Positions 7,951 to 16,511 of a DNA stretch of 41,035 nt are shown here, one piece after another; position 1 is the stretch's first letter; every line of letters starts with the position of its first letter. Position numbers and translations under genes: made by a program. The stretch is taken from contig JALFIR010000008.1 in assembly GCA_022776215.1 (NCBI GenBank), forward strand, positions 1-41,035, given 5' to 3'. Source of the stretch: Colivicinus sp022776215. GTDB taxonomy: Bacteria > Bacillota_I > Bacilli_A > Erysipelotrichales > Erysipelotrichaceae. The notes beneath the pieces were generated by a model. It was not told the origin of the DNA. It saw only the letters and a program-made list of their open reading frames with translations, and searched no databases.

Positions 7951-8038
7951 TCAAAAATGCTCTATAATCCTCCAAATTCACCTTAAAAACATGTATTTTG
8001 GAGAAATATAAGCATTTTTTATCTATATTCCTCCAAAA
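7951..8038. repeat. Imperfect palindrome with TCCTCCAAA repeats
   Basis: AAAAATGCTCTATA (7953-7966) is mirrored by TATAAGCATTTTT (near 8004-8016), and inside them CCTCCAAA faces TTTTGGAG. A further TATATTCCTCCAAAA follows at about 8023-8037, so the motif occurs twice directly and once inverted. It lies just beyond the 3' terminator of the first PTS operon. The function is not known. Confidence 0.45.
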
Positions 8039-8052
8039 CTCTATCTCCATTA

Positions 8053-8079
8053 AATAAGGCCCACAATGTGGACCTTATT
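8053..8079 (-). terminator. Terminator of the ascorbate-type PTS operon
   Basis: AATAAGG-C-CCAC and GTGG-A-CCTTATT form a 12-base-pair stem with one mismatch around AAT. It begins three bases after the stop codon of the SIS-domain gene. On the minus strand TTTAAT follows the stem. Confidence 0.65.
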
Positions 8080-8081
8080 GT

Positions 8082-8825
8082 TTAAAACTTATAATGAATT
8101 GAATCCTTGTATTCTTCATATAGCTTTTGGTTAAGCTCTGCACCACCATCAATATTAGCACTATAGAAGATAGGTGGATTTTCCATTCCATTGTCTACTA
8201 ACTTTTGAGTTAATGCAGCTAGAATTGAGTTCATAATCACACAAGCAATCACACTAGATGTAGGAGCCACCTTTTGTTTAACTCCCTTGATCTCTACACA
8301 AGCATCACCAACAACACCATGGTTATCAATGATAATGTCTGCAAACTCATAAAGTTTTTTACCAGATGGATGCCTAGAACTAACTGTCTTAGAATATGTA
8401 AGGTTTGTTAGTACAATTACCTTAGCACCCTTTTCCTTAGCAAGCTTTGCAATTTCAATACCAACAGGATTTCTTCCAGAAACCGAATGTACAATTAACA
8501 CATCATCTTCTTTAAAATCAACTCTTGATTTAGCAATCGCTTCACCATAACCTGGTGTTTGTTCCATCTTACTAGTCATCGTAATTGGAGAAGTATCTAA
8601 CATTAGTTCTCTTCCAAAAATGGGATTAAACAACATTAGACCACCAGCTCTATAGAAAAGTTCTTCTGACATAATACCAGCATGAGAAGCACCGAAAGTA
8701 TAGATAGACTTCTTGTTGTTGATAGCCTCATACAAGACATCAACAGCCTTTTCCATATTTCCATTTTCTTCTCTAATTACCTCGTCAATAAGACTGGCAA
8801 TTTGATTTACATATTTAAATTCCAT
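8082..8825 (-). CDS. SIS-domain protein, putative phosphosugar isomerase (UPF0309-like)
   Basis: A 247-residue single-SIS-domain protein. The phosphosugar-binding signatures are at residues 42-60 (TFGASHAGIMSEELFYRAGG) and about 110-125 (VHSVSGRNPVGIEIAKLA), where Ser and Thr side chains hold the phosphate. Length and pattern (DNHGVVGDACVEIKG) fit the UPF0309 group often linked to amino-sugar or sugar PTS operons. It is the last gene of the ascorbate-type PTS operon; its ATG overlaps the IIC stop codon as TAATG, so translation is coupled. It probably isomerises or deaminates the imported sugar phosphate. The exact substrate is unknown, and the usual ascorbate enzymes UlaDEFG are absent here. 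Confidence 0.8.
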   Translation of the reverse strand: MEFKYVNQIASLIDEVIREENGNMEKAVDVLYEAINNKKSIYTFGASHAGIMSEELFYRAGGLMLFNPIFGRELMLDTSPITMTSKMEQTPGYGEAIAKSRVDFKEDDVLIVHSVSGRNPVGIEIAKLAKEKGAKVIVLTNLTYSKTVSSRHPSGKKLYEFADIIIDNHGVVGDACVEIKGVKQKVAPTSSVIACVIMNSILAALTQKLVDNGMENPPIFYSANIDGGAELNQKLYEEYKDSIHYKF

Positions 8826-10099
8826 TAGGCAATTAATCTAGCAATCAAGCCTTCAACAATGCCCCATAGTGAGAAGTCTTGTCCACCATATACAAGCATC
8901 CAAGATTGAATTGTGTTGTTGAAGAAGTATGAGCCAAAGCCTACTAACAATACCATGATAATACCTGATACTGCAGCACCAATGATACAGCCTCTAACAC
9001 CACCAGTTGCGTTACCGATAATAGAAGCACAACCGATTTCAAAGAAACATGTGAATGTTAATGGGATGATAACAGTTGGGAACATACCAGCAGTTAAGAT
9101 GATTGTTAAGATTGAAGTAATCATCGCAACAATGAAGCCAATGATTAAAGCATTAGGAGCATAAGCGAAAATAACTGGGCAGTCAAGAGCAGGGATAGCA
9201 CCTGGAACAACCTTTTCAGCAATACCCTTAAATGCAGGCACAATTTCAGAAATTAACATACGAACACCTTGAAGCATTACAGTTACACCAACACCAAAGT
9301 AAATAGCGTGTGTGAAGATGTATGTGAAGGCACCAGTCTTACCACCAGCATAGCCCCATACAGTTGCAGGATCAAAGCCGTTAGCCTTTAAGATAAATGC
9401 CATTACGATATATGTTAGGGCAATAACGATAGAACCTGTGATTGATACTTCTCTTAAGAAACCTAAAGAAGATGGGATGTTTAAGTCTTCTGTTGACTTA
9501 CTCTTGTCACCAAGAGCCTTACCTAATAAACCAGAGATTACAGATAATACTGTAGTTGGGTGTCCAATAGTAAATGAATCATCACCAGTTACTTGCTTAA
9601 CAAATGGTCTCATTAAGTTTGGAGAAACAACCATGTATGTAGCCGTAAATACTGTAGCTAATACGATAAGCTTAGTACCAGTTAAACCAGCGTCAACACC
9701 AGCAGCGATGAAAACAAATGGGAACCAATATAGCATATGACCAGTTAAGAACACTGATTTCCACTTAGTAAATCTAGCAACTAATAAGTTAATTGCGAAA
9801 GCTAGCAACATTACAATACCAATTTCAGTACCATATTGTGCACCGATATCAACATTAGTGGTTTGAGCAGCAGTAGGCATGATTGTATTAAATGCAGTCG
9901 CAATACCATCAATAGAGTTTCCTGTGATTAGGCCTGTACCTGTTGAAAGGATAAAGAAACCCATTGCGGTCATAGCTGTACCACGGATTACTTCTGAAGC
10001 TGACTTCTTTTGGATAATCAAACCGATACAAGCGATTAATGCTAGGAATATAGCACCTTGTCCAAATATTTCATTAATAATAAAGTTTAATATACTCAT
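8825..10099 (-). CDS. PTS system, ascorbate/galactitol-type IIC permease
   Basis: A 424-residue membrane protein with about 10-11 hydrophobic segments, the length expected for UlaA-type IIC. Typical family stretches are the start (IFGQGAIFLALIACIGLI), IGHPTTVLSVISGLLG near the middle, GYAGGKTGAFTYIFTHAIYF, and ALDCPVIFAYAPNALIIGF toward the C-terminus. It would carry the sugar across the membrane while the separate IIB phosphorylates it. RBS AGGAGG lies upstream of the ATG. IIB is 20 bp upstream and the SIS gene overlaps downstream. Members of this family take ascorbate or other acidic or polyol substrates; the operon context does not support ascorbate itself. Confidence 0.85.
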   Translation of the reverse strand: MSILNFIINEIFGQGAIFLALIACIGLIIQKKSASEVIRGTAMTAMGFFILSTGTGLITGNSIDGIATAFNTIMPTAAQTTNVDIGAQYGTEIGIVMLLAFAINLLVARFTKWKSVFLTGHMLYWFPFVFIAAGVDAGLTGTKLIVLATVFTATYMVVSPNLMRPFVKQVTGDDSFTIGHPTTVLSVISGLLGKALGDKSKSTEDLNIPSSLGFLREVSITGSIVIALTYIVMAFILKANGFDPATVWGYAGGKTGAFTYIFTHAIYFGVGVTVMLQGVRMLISEIVPAFKGIAEKVVPGAIPALDCPVIFAYAPNALIIGFIVAMITSILTIILTAGMFPTVIIPLTFTCFFEIGCASIIGNATGGVRGCIIGAAVSGIIMVLLVGFGSYFFNNTIQSWMLVYGGQDFSLWGIVEGLIARLIA

Positions 10100-10119
10100 A
10101 AAAATCCTCCTATATTTTC

Positions 10120-10407
10120 TTATTTACATGAGTCTAGATAAGCCAAAGTTTTTTCTTCAACTTCCTTCTTGTCCATGAAGTTGTTTAATACAACTACAGG
10201 AACCTTAGCACGGTCTTTGATTCTGTCTGCTAGTTCTTTTGAAATGAAAATTACATCGCATTCATTAGATACACAAGAACCAACGTCTCCACAGAATGCT
10301 TCAATCGCAATATTATTCTTTTTGGCAATTGATTCAATGTTCATCCTTAGCATTAGTGAAGATCCACATCCAAAACCACATACTGTTTGTATTTTTGGTA
10401 CTTTCAT
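10120..10407 (-). CDS. PTS system, ascorbate-type IIB component
   Basis: A 95-residue cytoplasmic IIB of the lactose/ascorbate (PTS_IIB) fold. The phosphocysteine loop is at the N-terminus, TVCGFGCGSSLML, with Cys10 the likely phosphoacceptor and an extra Cys14 in the same loop. It takes phosphate from the IIA (His65) encoded just upstream and passes it to the sugar in the IIC. Length is normal for a free-standing UlaB-type IIB. AAGGAGG precedes the ATG. The second cysteine in the loop is not rare but could affect phosphotransfer. Confidence 0.85.
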   Translation of the reverse strand: MKVPKIQTVCGFGCGSSLMLRMNIESIAKKNNIAIEAFCGDVGSCVSNECDVIFISKELADRIKDRAKVPVVVLNNFMDKKEVEEKTLAYLDSCK

Positions 10408-10435
10408 TAATTTCCTCCTTTCTTTTTTATGTAAC

Positions 10436-10873
10436 CTACTTATTTAGTAAGTTATAAACTTCTTCCTTATCAGTACAATCAACTAGCTTAGTAATAAAGT
10501 AATCATCGTTCATTAGCTTTGAGGCAATTTTTGATAACTTTTCAACATGTGATTCTCCATCAGTTGATGCCAGTACCATGACTACTCTTACTAGTCCTTT
10601 GTCGCTTTTAAAGTCAATTCCTTCATCAAAGATAGCTATGCTTAAGCAGTTCTCTTTAACTTCTTCACATGGTGCACTATGAGCAAGCGCAAAGCCTGGC
10701 ATTAGTACAATATATGGTCCTAAAGTCTCTAAACTTTCTATCATCATTTCAGCGTATCTTTTAGTTATCTTTTTCTCTTCAATTAAAGGTGAGCTAGCCA
10801 ACAATATCGCTTCCTTATAATTAGATGCATGTAGACCTACTTGTATATCACTTTTCTCTATAATTTCTTCCAT
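10436..10873 (-). CDS. PTS system IIA component (fructose/mannitol/ascorbate type)
   Basis: A 145-residue PTS_EIIA_2 domain. The phosphohistidine is His65 in GFALAHSAPCEEV, and the family Gly/Pro context (LETLGPYIVLMPG) sits just before it. It accepts phosphate from HPr and hands it to the IIB encoded 28 bp downstream. It is also likely to report sugar flux to the PRD regulator encoded 9 bp upstream, whose own C-terminal IIA-like domain is related. It appears intact. Confidence 0.85.
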   Translation of the reverse strand: MEEIIEKSDIQVGLHASNYKEAILLASSPLIEEKKITKRYAEMMIESLETLGPYIVLMPGFALAHSAPCEEVKENCLSIAIFDEGIDFKSDKGLVRVVMVLASTDGESHVEKLSKIASKLMNDDYFITKLVDCTDKEEVYNLLNK

Positions 10874-10882
10874 ATTGCCTCC

Positions 10883-12736
10883 CTAGTTATGCATATCTAG
10901 TATTGTTTCCATATCGAAATCACCGCTCTTCAACAATTCAATGTTTTCTTCTTTGCCCAAGATACTAACAACATTCAATAGTTCTGTTTCATTTTGATCC
11001 TTAATACCCAGTACTACGATGTTGTTTATTTTCTTAGGATTGTTGTCACCAAAGTCAATTCTTTGTTTAAGTGCCATCATTGAAATGCAATTCTTTTTAA
11101 TACCGTCTTCCTTACCAGCATGCACAAAGGCAGTGTTTTCAGTAAGAATCATATAAGTACCATACTTATCTACTGCATTTATCATTTCATCAATGTAGTG
11201 TTGATTAATTAAACCCTTATCAAACAATGGCTTGGCAGCTAAGCTAATGGCATTTCTCCAATAGATGTTTCCTTCACAAATAATTAAAGTATCTTTGTTT
11301 AAGTATTCTTTTAAACTATGATATTCATCTTCATTTTGATTAACTAATTGATAGCTCATTTTGCCAAAGAACAGTTCATCTATCTTATTGTTAATTTCCA
11401 GAATATCGTTATTATCAATTAATGGTTTAATCACTACTGTAGGTACTTCATCAAAATCGATATTTATAGTCGTGATAATCATGTCTACGTTGTTATTTTT
11501 GATATAGTCCTTATACTTATTAACTTCCATTGGGCCAATAATATTAATGCCTGGTATTTTAGAAATTAAACGACTTTTTAAGATACCACTTGAAGCTATT
11601 CCATATGAACATACAAGCAAGATATTTAATTCTTTACGATGGTTGTTTTCCTCATAAATGGTAGCCAGATACATGGTGATAAATGATATTTCACTATCAT
11701 CAAATTCCACACCATATTTCTTTTCCATCTTGTTTAATTTCTTAGCAGTAAACGCATATAAAACAGGCATGGTGTATCTTATTTGATCAACAAGTTCATT
11801 CTTAACAACAATCTTGTTTCTTATACGATATAGTGCGCATCTAATGTGTTGTATTAAACCTGATGTAAAGTATTCAAGTCCTTCTAAGTCAGCTATAGGT
11901 TGATATCTCATCAATGATTTAATTAAATAGTCTGTTATATCTTGTGCTTCCTCATCTATTTCGATACTACTTAATTTAGTTAATTGATTTACTCTCTCAT
12001 TTAGAATTAAGTTGCCTATATAATGACTCTCATTTCTATTGTTTACATACCTCAAAATAATAGAATTATATTCTTCATTGATGGTTGCAGACTTTACAAT
12101 TTCGTTTACTAAGCAATTATTATCAATACGTTTCAAACAGTAATCTACAATGTTTAGTGTCTTGTCATAGTCAGCAAAGTCAAAGTTCATTTTTTCTTTT
12201 AGTTCATTTAATAAACCAAAGCCAACATCACCCCCAGTATGTTTTAAGTCATATTTAAAGACAAAGTGAATATAAGCATTACGGATGTTTATTTCACTTC
12301 CAACTAGCTTAATACCAGTACTCTTATTGATAAATACATTCAACTTAAATTCATGTAGTCTCTCTATCACCATATCAAAATCATTGATGATGGTTTGTCT
12401 TGATACTCTTAATTCTTCAGCTATCTTTAAATATGTTGTGTTATTATCATTTAAAAGATGAATGATTATATAGTCGATTCTCTCGTTCTTATCTAAGAAT
12501 CTATTCTCTGAATCACTTATTAATTCTTTATATTTTTCTATATCACCATCAATCTTGATACCGTGTGATGGTTTCTTTATTAGTGTAATATTATTTAATT
12601 CAATGTAGTTTAGATCATTTTGAATAGTTCTCTTAGACACATTAAAAGTTTCTGCCAATGTATCTAATGTCATATAATCATCAGCTTTAATTAGTGTACA
12701 TAGGATTTCTCTTTGTCTTTTAGTTAGCTCAATCAT
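10883..12736 (-). CDS. PRD-domain transcriptional regulator with IIB- and IIA-like domains (MtlR/LicR type)
   Basis: A 617-residue multidomain activator. Residues 1-70 hold the first helix-turn-helix (DTLAETFNVSKRTIQNDLNY), and about 100-130 a second (AEELRVSRQTIINDFDMVI). Two PTS regulation domains follow in about 170-385, with HIRCALYRIRNK in the second. A IIB-like domain starts with NILLVCSYGIASSGILKSRL, and a C-terminal IIA-2 domain contains ENTAFVHAGKEDG. Phosphorylation of PRD, IIB and IIA residues by the PTS tunes activity to substrate supply. It leads the operon IIA-IIB-IIC-SIS, which it presumably activates. AGGAG precedes the ATG. No regulator-specific operator was recognised upstream. 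Confidence 0.9.
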   Translation of the reverse strand: MIELTKRQREILCTLIKADDYMTLDTLAETFNVSKRTIQNDLNYIELNNITLIKKPSHGIKIDGDIEKYKELISDSENRFLDKNERIDYIIIHLLNDNNTTYLKIAEELRVSRQTIINDFDMVIERLHEFKLNVFINKSTGIKLVGSEINIRNAYIHFVFKYDLKHTGGDVGFGLLNELKEKMNFDFADYDKTLNIVDYCLKRIDNNCLVNEIVKSATINEEYNSIILRYVNNRNESHYIGNLILNERVNQLTKLSSIEIDEEAQDITDYLIKSLMRYQPIADLEGLEYFTSGLIQHIRCALYRIRNKIVVKNELVDQIRYTMPVLYAFTAKKLNKMEKKYGVEFDDSEISFITMYLATIYEENNHRKELNILLVCSYGIASSGILKSRLISKIPGINIIGPMEVNKYKDYIKNNNVDMIITTINIDFDEVPTVVIKPLIDNNDILEINNKIDELFFGKMSYQLVNQNEDEYHSLKEYLNKDTLIICEGNIYWRNAISLAAKPLFDKGLINQHYIDEMINAVDKYGTYMILTENTAFVHAGKEDGIKKNCISMMALKQRIDFGDNNPKKINNIVVLGIKDQNETELLNVVSILGKEENIELLKSGDFDMETILDMHN

Positions 12737-12838
12737 AACTACTCCTAACTTGATTATCCCATTGCCTATAAATTGTATAAATCATAAATCATTTCACCTA
12801 TTGTGGCAACTTTTATGCTTAATGAAGACAAATTAAAA

Positions 12839-12926
12839 GAACCTTTATATTACGCGTAATACTATAATGAAAATTTGCCGGACATTATATTTTCATTGGT
12901 TGATTACATGCGCATATCAAAGGTTC
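12839..12926. repeat. 88-bp nested inverted repeat
   Basis: Outer arms GAACCTTT (12839-12846) and AAAGGTTC (12919-12926) are perfect and extend imperfectly through ATAT and GCG-containing blocks. Inner arms AATGAAAAT (12866-12874) and ATTTTCATT (12889-12897) are also perfect. The left arm contains a 14-bp palindrome TATTACGCGTAATA (12848-12861). It lies about 100 bp upstream of the PRD regulator start. It could be a small structured RNA, a MITE-like remnant or a regulator site. Confidence 0.5.
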
Positions 12927-13178
12927 AAATTAACTACCCTGCTGAATTAGATAGTCACTATTATTACCAATATTCTCATAAATGTGTAACAATGTTTTAT
13001 ATTATTTGACTATAACAAGTACAGCAATAATACAAGGTAAGGTTAGTTGTGTAACTGATACTAAATAGAATGTTTATGCTCTTGGAGTTAGTTTTTTTTC
13101 TTGACACAAAAGAGAGCTTTCTACTGTTCTTCCTTGTATTTGCTAGGTAAGAAATCTGATTTTCACAAGGAATTTAAA

Positions 13179-13244
13179 AATAAGTTGCAATATAGAATCG
13201 TCAACAACATGTTGACTATTTTCTATCTTTGAACTTATCTTATT
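13179..13244. repeat. Three-tier imperfect hairpin
   Basis: Core GTCAACA-ACA-TGTTGAC (13200-13216) is flanked by ATAGAA/TTCTAT (13192-13197, 13221-13226) and AATAAGTT/AACTTAT (13179-13186, 13232-13238). TTATTT follows on the plus strand. It may terminate leftward or rightward transcripts. No gene lies in 12927-13495, and a further inverted pair AATACAAGG/CCTTGTATT at 13029-13037 and 13132-13140 is the only other structure there. Confidence 0.5.
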
Positions 13245-13284
13245 TATAAAAATTATCAATCTCAAGATTCATCAAAACTTTGTA

Positions 13285-13436
13285 ATTCGTCTAATATTCG
13301 TCTAAATAAATTTTTATTTTTATAATTTAGTCGAATGAAAATATCAAGTGTTTTAGGGCTCTTTTGTGTATTATTCGTCTAAATATTCGACTAAATATTT
13401 GACTAAATAATTATAAATTTCTTAGTTTAGTCAAAT
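13285..13436. repeat. Bipartite 12-bp repeat array, core TCGT/TCGA/TTGA
   Basis: Two modules have the same plan: tandem direct copies of AT-NNNN-CTAAAT, an AT-rich gap of about 17 bp, then one inverted copy. Module 1: ATTCGTCTAAT (13285), ATTCGTCTAAAT (13296), inverted ATTTAGTCGAAT (13325). A 36-bp spacer follows. Module 2: ATTCGTCTAAAT (13373), ATTCGACTAAAT (13385), ATTTGACTAAAT (13397), inverted TTTAGTCAAAT (13426). The last direct copy and its inverted partner share the altered core TTGA, so the pairing is kept. The same plan with core CTTA recurs at 20606-20765. Confidence 0.65.
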
Positions 13437-13495
13437 AAAATTGTTTTTATAGCCAGCAACCAAGCAAGCTATGTCAATAAGTTTTACTTTTGAAT

Positions 13496-13524
13496 TTAAA
13501 AAGAATCTAGAATAAACTAGACTC
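13496..13524 (-). terminator. Terminator of the fructose-type PTS operon
   Basis: On the minus strand GAGTCTAG (13517-13524) pairs with CTAGATTC (13503-13510) around TTTATT, followed by TTTTT. It begins about nine bases after the dehydratase stop codon. Confidence 0.8.
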
Positions 13525-13532
13525 TCTTATAA

Positions 13533-15272
13533 CTAATCATCATATTCTAGATAAGCGCCTTTCATTGGACTTACTGCATGTCTTGCGAACATCCTTAAGA
13601 CACCTGTTTTATACTTAGGTGATTTAGGAGCCCAACTTTGTTTACGCTTTTCTAACACTTTATTTACTTCTTCTATTGGCATCTCTTTTCCCTTAATACC
13701 AACTACATTTAGTTTTCTTAAAGGAACATTAATTTCAATGATATCGCCATCTTCAACCAAAGCGATTGGACCACCACTTTGAGCCTCAGGACTACAGTGT
13801 CCAATAACTGGACCTGTTGAAGCACCTGAGAATCTACCATCAGTAATTAACGCAATACTTCTTCCTAGTTCTTTATCAGAACTAATAGCCTCCGATGTAT
13901 AAAACATTTCAGGCATGCCAGAGCCCTTTGGACCCTCGTATCTTATAAACACTGCATCGCCCTTGTTTATCTTATGATGTAATACTGCATCAAGGCACTC
14001 TTCTTCGCTATCAAAGACTCTTGCGTTTAACTTGGCTACAAACATTTCTTTCGGACAAGCAGTATGCTTAATAACGGCTCCCTCAGGTGCTAGATTGCCC
14101 TTTAATATAGCAATAGAACCGTCAGTACCAATAGTATGAATAACATCTTCTTTCTTGATTTCAACATTGTTTCTCTTACCGAAATCCTCTAACCACTTAT
14201 TACATCTATCATAGAAACCATTATTTCTTAATTCTTCCAGATTCTCACCTAAAGTTTTTCCAGTAACAGTCATAACATCCAAATGAAGACAATCTTTAAT
14301 TTCTTCCATAATAGCTGGAACACCACCTGCATAATAGAAGACTTCAGCAGGCCATTTACCACTAGGTCTTATATCTAATAAGTATTTAGCATTACGATGT
14401 AATCTATCAAAAGTATCTGCATCTAATTCAATGCCTAATTCATGAGCAATTGCAGGAATATGTAATAAGCAATTTGTACTACCTGAAATAGCAGCATGAA
14501 CCATGATTGCATTCTCAAAGCTCTTTAAAGTAAGTATATCGCTTGGTTTCATATTGTCTTCATAAGCCATTTCAACAACTCGTTCACCTGCTTTCTTAGC
14601 ATATTCTAGTAAGTCAGGACTATCACTTGGCATAAGTGCACTACCGGGTAATGCTAAGCCTAAGCTTTCAGCCATTATTTGCATGCTAGAAGCGGTGCCA
14701 ATAAAACTGCAAGCACCACAACTTGGACAAGCATTACACTTAGCCCAATCTAATTCTTCCTTAGATATTTCATTTCTTTGATACCTTGCACTATACATGC
14801 CAAGCTGTTCAAGTGTTAACATTTTAGGGCCAGCTTTCATGGTGCCACCAGGTACGATAATAGATGGTACATTCACTCTTAACATACCAATCATATTTCC
14901 TGGTAGACCCTTATCACAACTTGCTAAATAAACAGCACCATCAAAAACAGTCGCATTGCCTTGTATTTCAATCATATTAGCTATCATTTCTCTACTAGCT
15001 AAACTATAGTTAATGCCATCCGTACCTTGACTTTCACCATCACAAATATCTGTGACAAAATATCTTGCACCAAAGCCACCAGCTTCATATACACCATTTC
15101 TAACTTCTTCAACCAACTTATCCAAATGGCCACTGCCTGGATGACTATCACCAAATGTAGATTCAATAAAAATTTGTGGTTTGTCTAAATCTTCCTTCTT
15201 CCAACCAGTACCAATTCTTAAGGGATCAAGTTCTGGTGCTAATTCTCTCATTTTTCTACTTTTTAATTCCAT
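13533..15272 (-). CDS. IlvD/Edd-family dehydratase, probably sugar-acid dehydratase
   Basis: A 579-residue dehydratase of the Fe-S IlvD/Edd family. Cluster cysteines and surrounding motifs are visible: SQGTDGINYSLASREM, ASCDKGLPGNMIGML, and CNACPSCGACSFIGTASSM. The C-terminal swivel domain carries ITDGRFSGASTGPVIGH. These enzymes remove water from dihydroxy acids or sugar acids such as gluconate, xylonate or arabinonate. Placement after a PTS, an aldolase and an alcohol dehydrogenase argues for a sugar acid, not branched-chain amino acid synthesis. I chose ATG 15272, which follows GAGG at a normal distance; an upstream in-frame GTG at 15299 adds nine residues but lies inside a terminator-like hairpin. 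The exact substrate is not readable. Confidence 0.8.
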   Translation of the reverse strand: MELKSRKMRELAPELDPLRIGTGWKKEDLDKPQIFIESTFGDSHPGSGHLDKLVEEVRNGVYEAGGFGARYFVTDICDGESQGTDGINYSLASREMIANMIEIQGNATVFDGAVYLASCDKGLPGNMIGMLRVNVPSIIVPGGTMKAGPKMLTLEQLGMYSARYQRNEISKEELDWAKCNACPSCGACSFIGTASSMQIMAESLGLALPGSALMPSDSPDLLEYAKKAGERVVEMAYEDNMKPSDILTLKSFENAIMVHAAISGSTNCLLHIPAIAHELGIELDADTFDRLHRNAKYLLDIRPSGKWPAEVFYYAGGVPAIMEEIKDCLHLDVMTVTGKTLGENLEELRNNGFYDRCNKWLEDFGKRNNVEIKKEDVIHTIGTDGSIAILKGNLAPEGAVIKHTACPKEMFVAKLNARVFDSEEECLDAVLHHKINKGDAVFIRYEGPKGSGMPEMFYTSEAISSDKELGRSIALITDGRFSGASTGPVIGHCSPEAQSGGPIALVEDGDIIEINVPLRKLNVVGIKGKEMPIEEVNKVLEKRKQSWAPKSPKYKTGVLRMFARHAVSPMKGAYLEYDD

Positions 15273-15285
15273 AAATACCTCAAAA

Positions 15286-15317
15286 TTAAAATCAAGCACG
15301 ATTATACATGCTTGATT
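15286..15317 (-). terminator. Possible attenuator or terminator between dehydrogenase and dehydratase genes
   Basis: On the minus strand TCAAGCA and TGCTTGA form a 7-bp stem around a 10-nt loop, followed by TTTTAATTTT. It begins about eight bases after the alcohol dehydrogenase stop codon, inside the operon, so it could lower dehydratase expression or protect the upstream mRNA. Confidence 0.5.
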
Positions 15318-15324
15318 ATATTAC

Positions 15325-16500
15325 CTATTTACTTAATTCGTAGATGGCCATTACATCCTTTTTATACATAGGAACAAAGTGACCTACAGGAACCTTATCT
15401 TGTGTTGTACACTTATCTGCCATTTCCTCGAATCTATCAAACGGAATATTCGCTTCAGATAATGTTGTAGGCATGCCAATTGACTTAGACCAAGCAACTA
15501 ATCTATTAATACCTTCCTTAACAATAGCATCCTTATCGTCATGAGATAACTTAACATCCCATACATTTTCAGCCCATTGAACAAAACGATCAATATTATG
15601 CTTATAAACATATTCCATCCAATGTGGAGTAATAATAGCAAGTGATGCTCCATGAGTTGTATCATAAATACCACTCAATTCCATACCAATTCTATGACTT
15701 GCCCAATCCTGTTCACGACCAGTATTTAATAAACCATTGTGCGCAATAGAACCAGCCCACATAATCTCAGAACGATATTGATAATTATCAGGTTCAGCAT
15801 AAGTCTTTGGACCATAGTTGATAATAGTCTTCATGACCGCTTCACACATCCTATCAGTTAAATCAACATGCTCAGTATTAGTGAAATATCTTTCCATAAC
15901 ATGAGACAACATATCGAAGACGCCAGCACCAATTTGATATTTAGGTAAAGAATATGTTAGTTCTGGATCTAGTATCGCAAACACAGGTCTAATCGCATCA
16001 TTATTAATGCTCTTCTTTAACCATCCTTCTTCATTAGTTACTACACAGCTTAAACTAGTTTCGCTTCCTGCTGCTGGAATAGTTAAAATTGAACATACTT
16101 TGATTGTATCTCTAGGAGCTTTGCCATTAAAGAAATCCCATACATCACCATTGTATTTTGCACCACAGCCAACGGCCTTGGCAGTGTCAATTACACTGCC
16201 ACCACCGATAGCTACAATGAAATCAATAGGCTGTTTCTTGCAGATTTCAATACCTTCATATACTTTACTTAATCGAGGATTAGGTTTAACACCACCTAAC
16301 TCTACATAATCAATTTCTGCTGACTTAAGATTGTCTACAACCTTATTAAATAAGCCACTAGTTTTAATACGATCAGAGCCGTAGACAATCATTACCTTCT
16401 TAGCATTAGGACTATTTTCTCTAATCTTCTTTGCTAGTTTAGATACTCCGTCTTTCCCAAATATTACTTGAGTTACATATGTAAACACAAAATCTTCCAT
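15325..16500 (-). CDS. Iron-containing alcohol dehydrogenase (BdhA/YugJ-like)
   Basis: A 391-residue group III alcohol dehydrogenase of the butanol-dehydrogenase branch. The nucleotide-binding GGGS is at 99-102 (AIGGGSVIDTAKA), with the PAAGSETS segment after it. Metal ligands fit Asp196 and His200 (FDMLSHVMERYF), His269 (DWASHRIGMELSG) and His283 (DTTHGASLA). Such enzymes reduce aldehydes or oxidise alcohols with NAD(P)H and Fe2+ or Zn2+. In this operon a sugar- or aldehyde-specific step is likely, for example reduction of an aldehyde released by the aldolase. It starts 11 bp after the aldolase gene. It appears intact. Confidence 0.85.
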   Translation of the reverse strand: MEDFVFTYVTQVIFGKDGVSKLAKKIRENSPNAKKVMIVYGSDRIKTSGLFNKVVDNLKSAEIDYVELGGVKPNPRLSKVYEGIEICKKQPIDFIVAIGGGSVIDTAKAVGCGAKYNGDVWDFFNGKAPRDTIKVCSILTIPAAGSETSLSCVVTNEEGWLKKSINNDAIRPVFAILDPELTYSLPKYQIGAGVFDMLSHVMERYFTNTEHVDLTDRMCEAVMKTIINYGPKTYAEPDNYQYRSEIMWAGSIAHNGLLNTGREQDWASHRIGMELSGIYDTTHGASLAIITPHWMEYVYKHNIDRFVQWAENVWDVKLSHDDKDAIVKEGINRLVAWSKSIGMPTTLSEANIPFDRFEEMADKCTTQDKVPVGHFVPMYKKDVMAIYELSK

Positions 16501-16511
16501 AAAATACCACC

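Noticed and set aside
12982..13068. 28-codon open frame (MCNNVLYYLT...) in the gap before the dehydratase operon end
   Set aside because: No ribosome site and no recognisable family; chance is sufficient in this AT-rich DNA.
13285..13436. 12-bp repeats as CRISPR or plasmid-type iterons
   Set aside because: Units are tandem without spacers and end in inverted copies; no replication initiator gene or AT/DnaA-box region is recognisable.
13449..13487. A minus-strand promoter (TTGACA at 13472-13477) that would transcribe the first repeat array
   Set aside because: No good -10 at 16-18 bp; the nearest TATAAA is at 20 bp. The 18-base match to the restriction-island promoter may be chance in AT-rich DNA.
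13533..15272. Dehydratase as IlvD for branched-chain amino acid synthesis
   Set aside because: No ilvB, ilvC or leu genes nearby; it is the last gene of a PTS and aldolase operon, and its cysteine motif CPSCGACSFIGTA is closer to sugar-acid enzymes.
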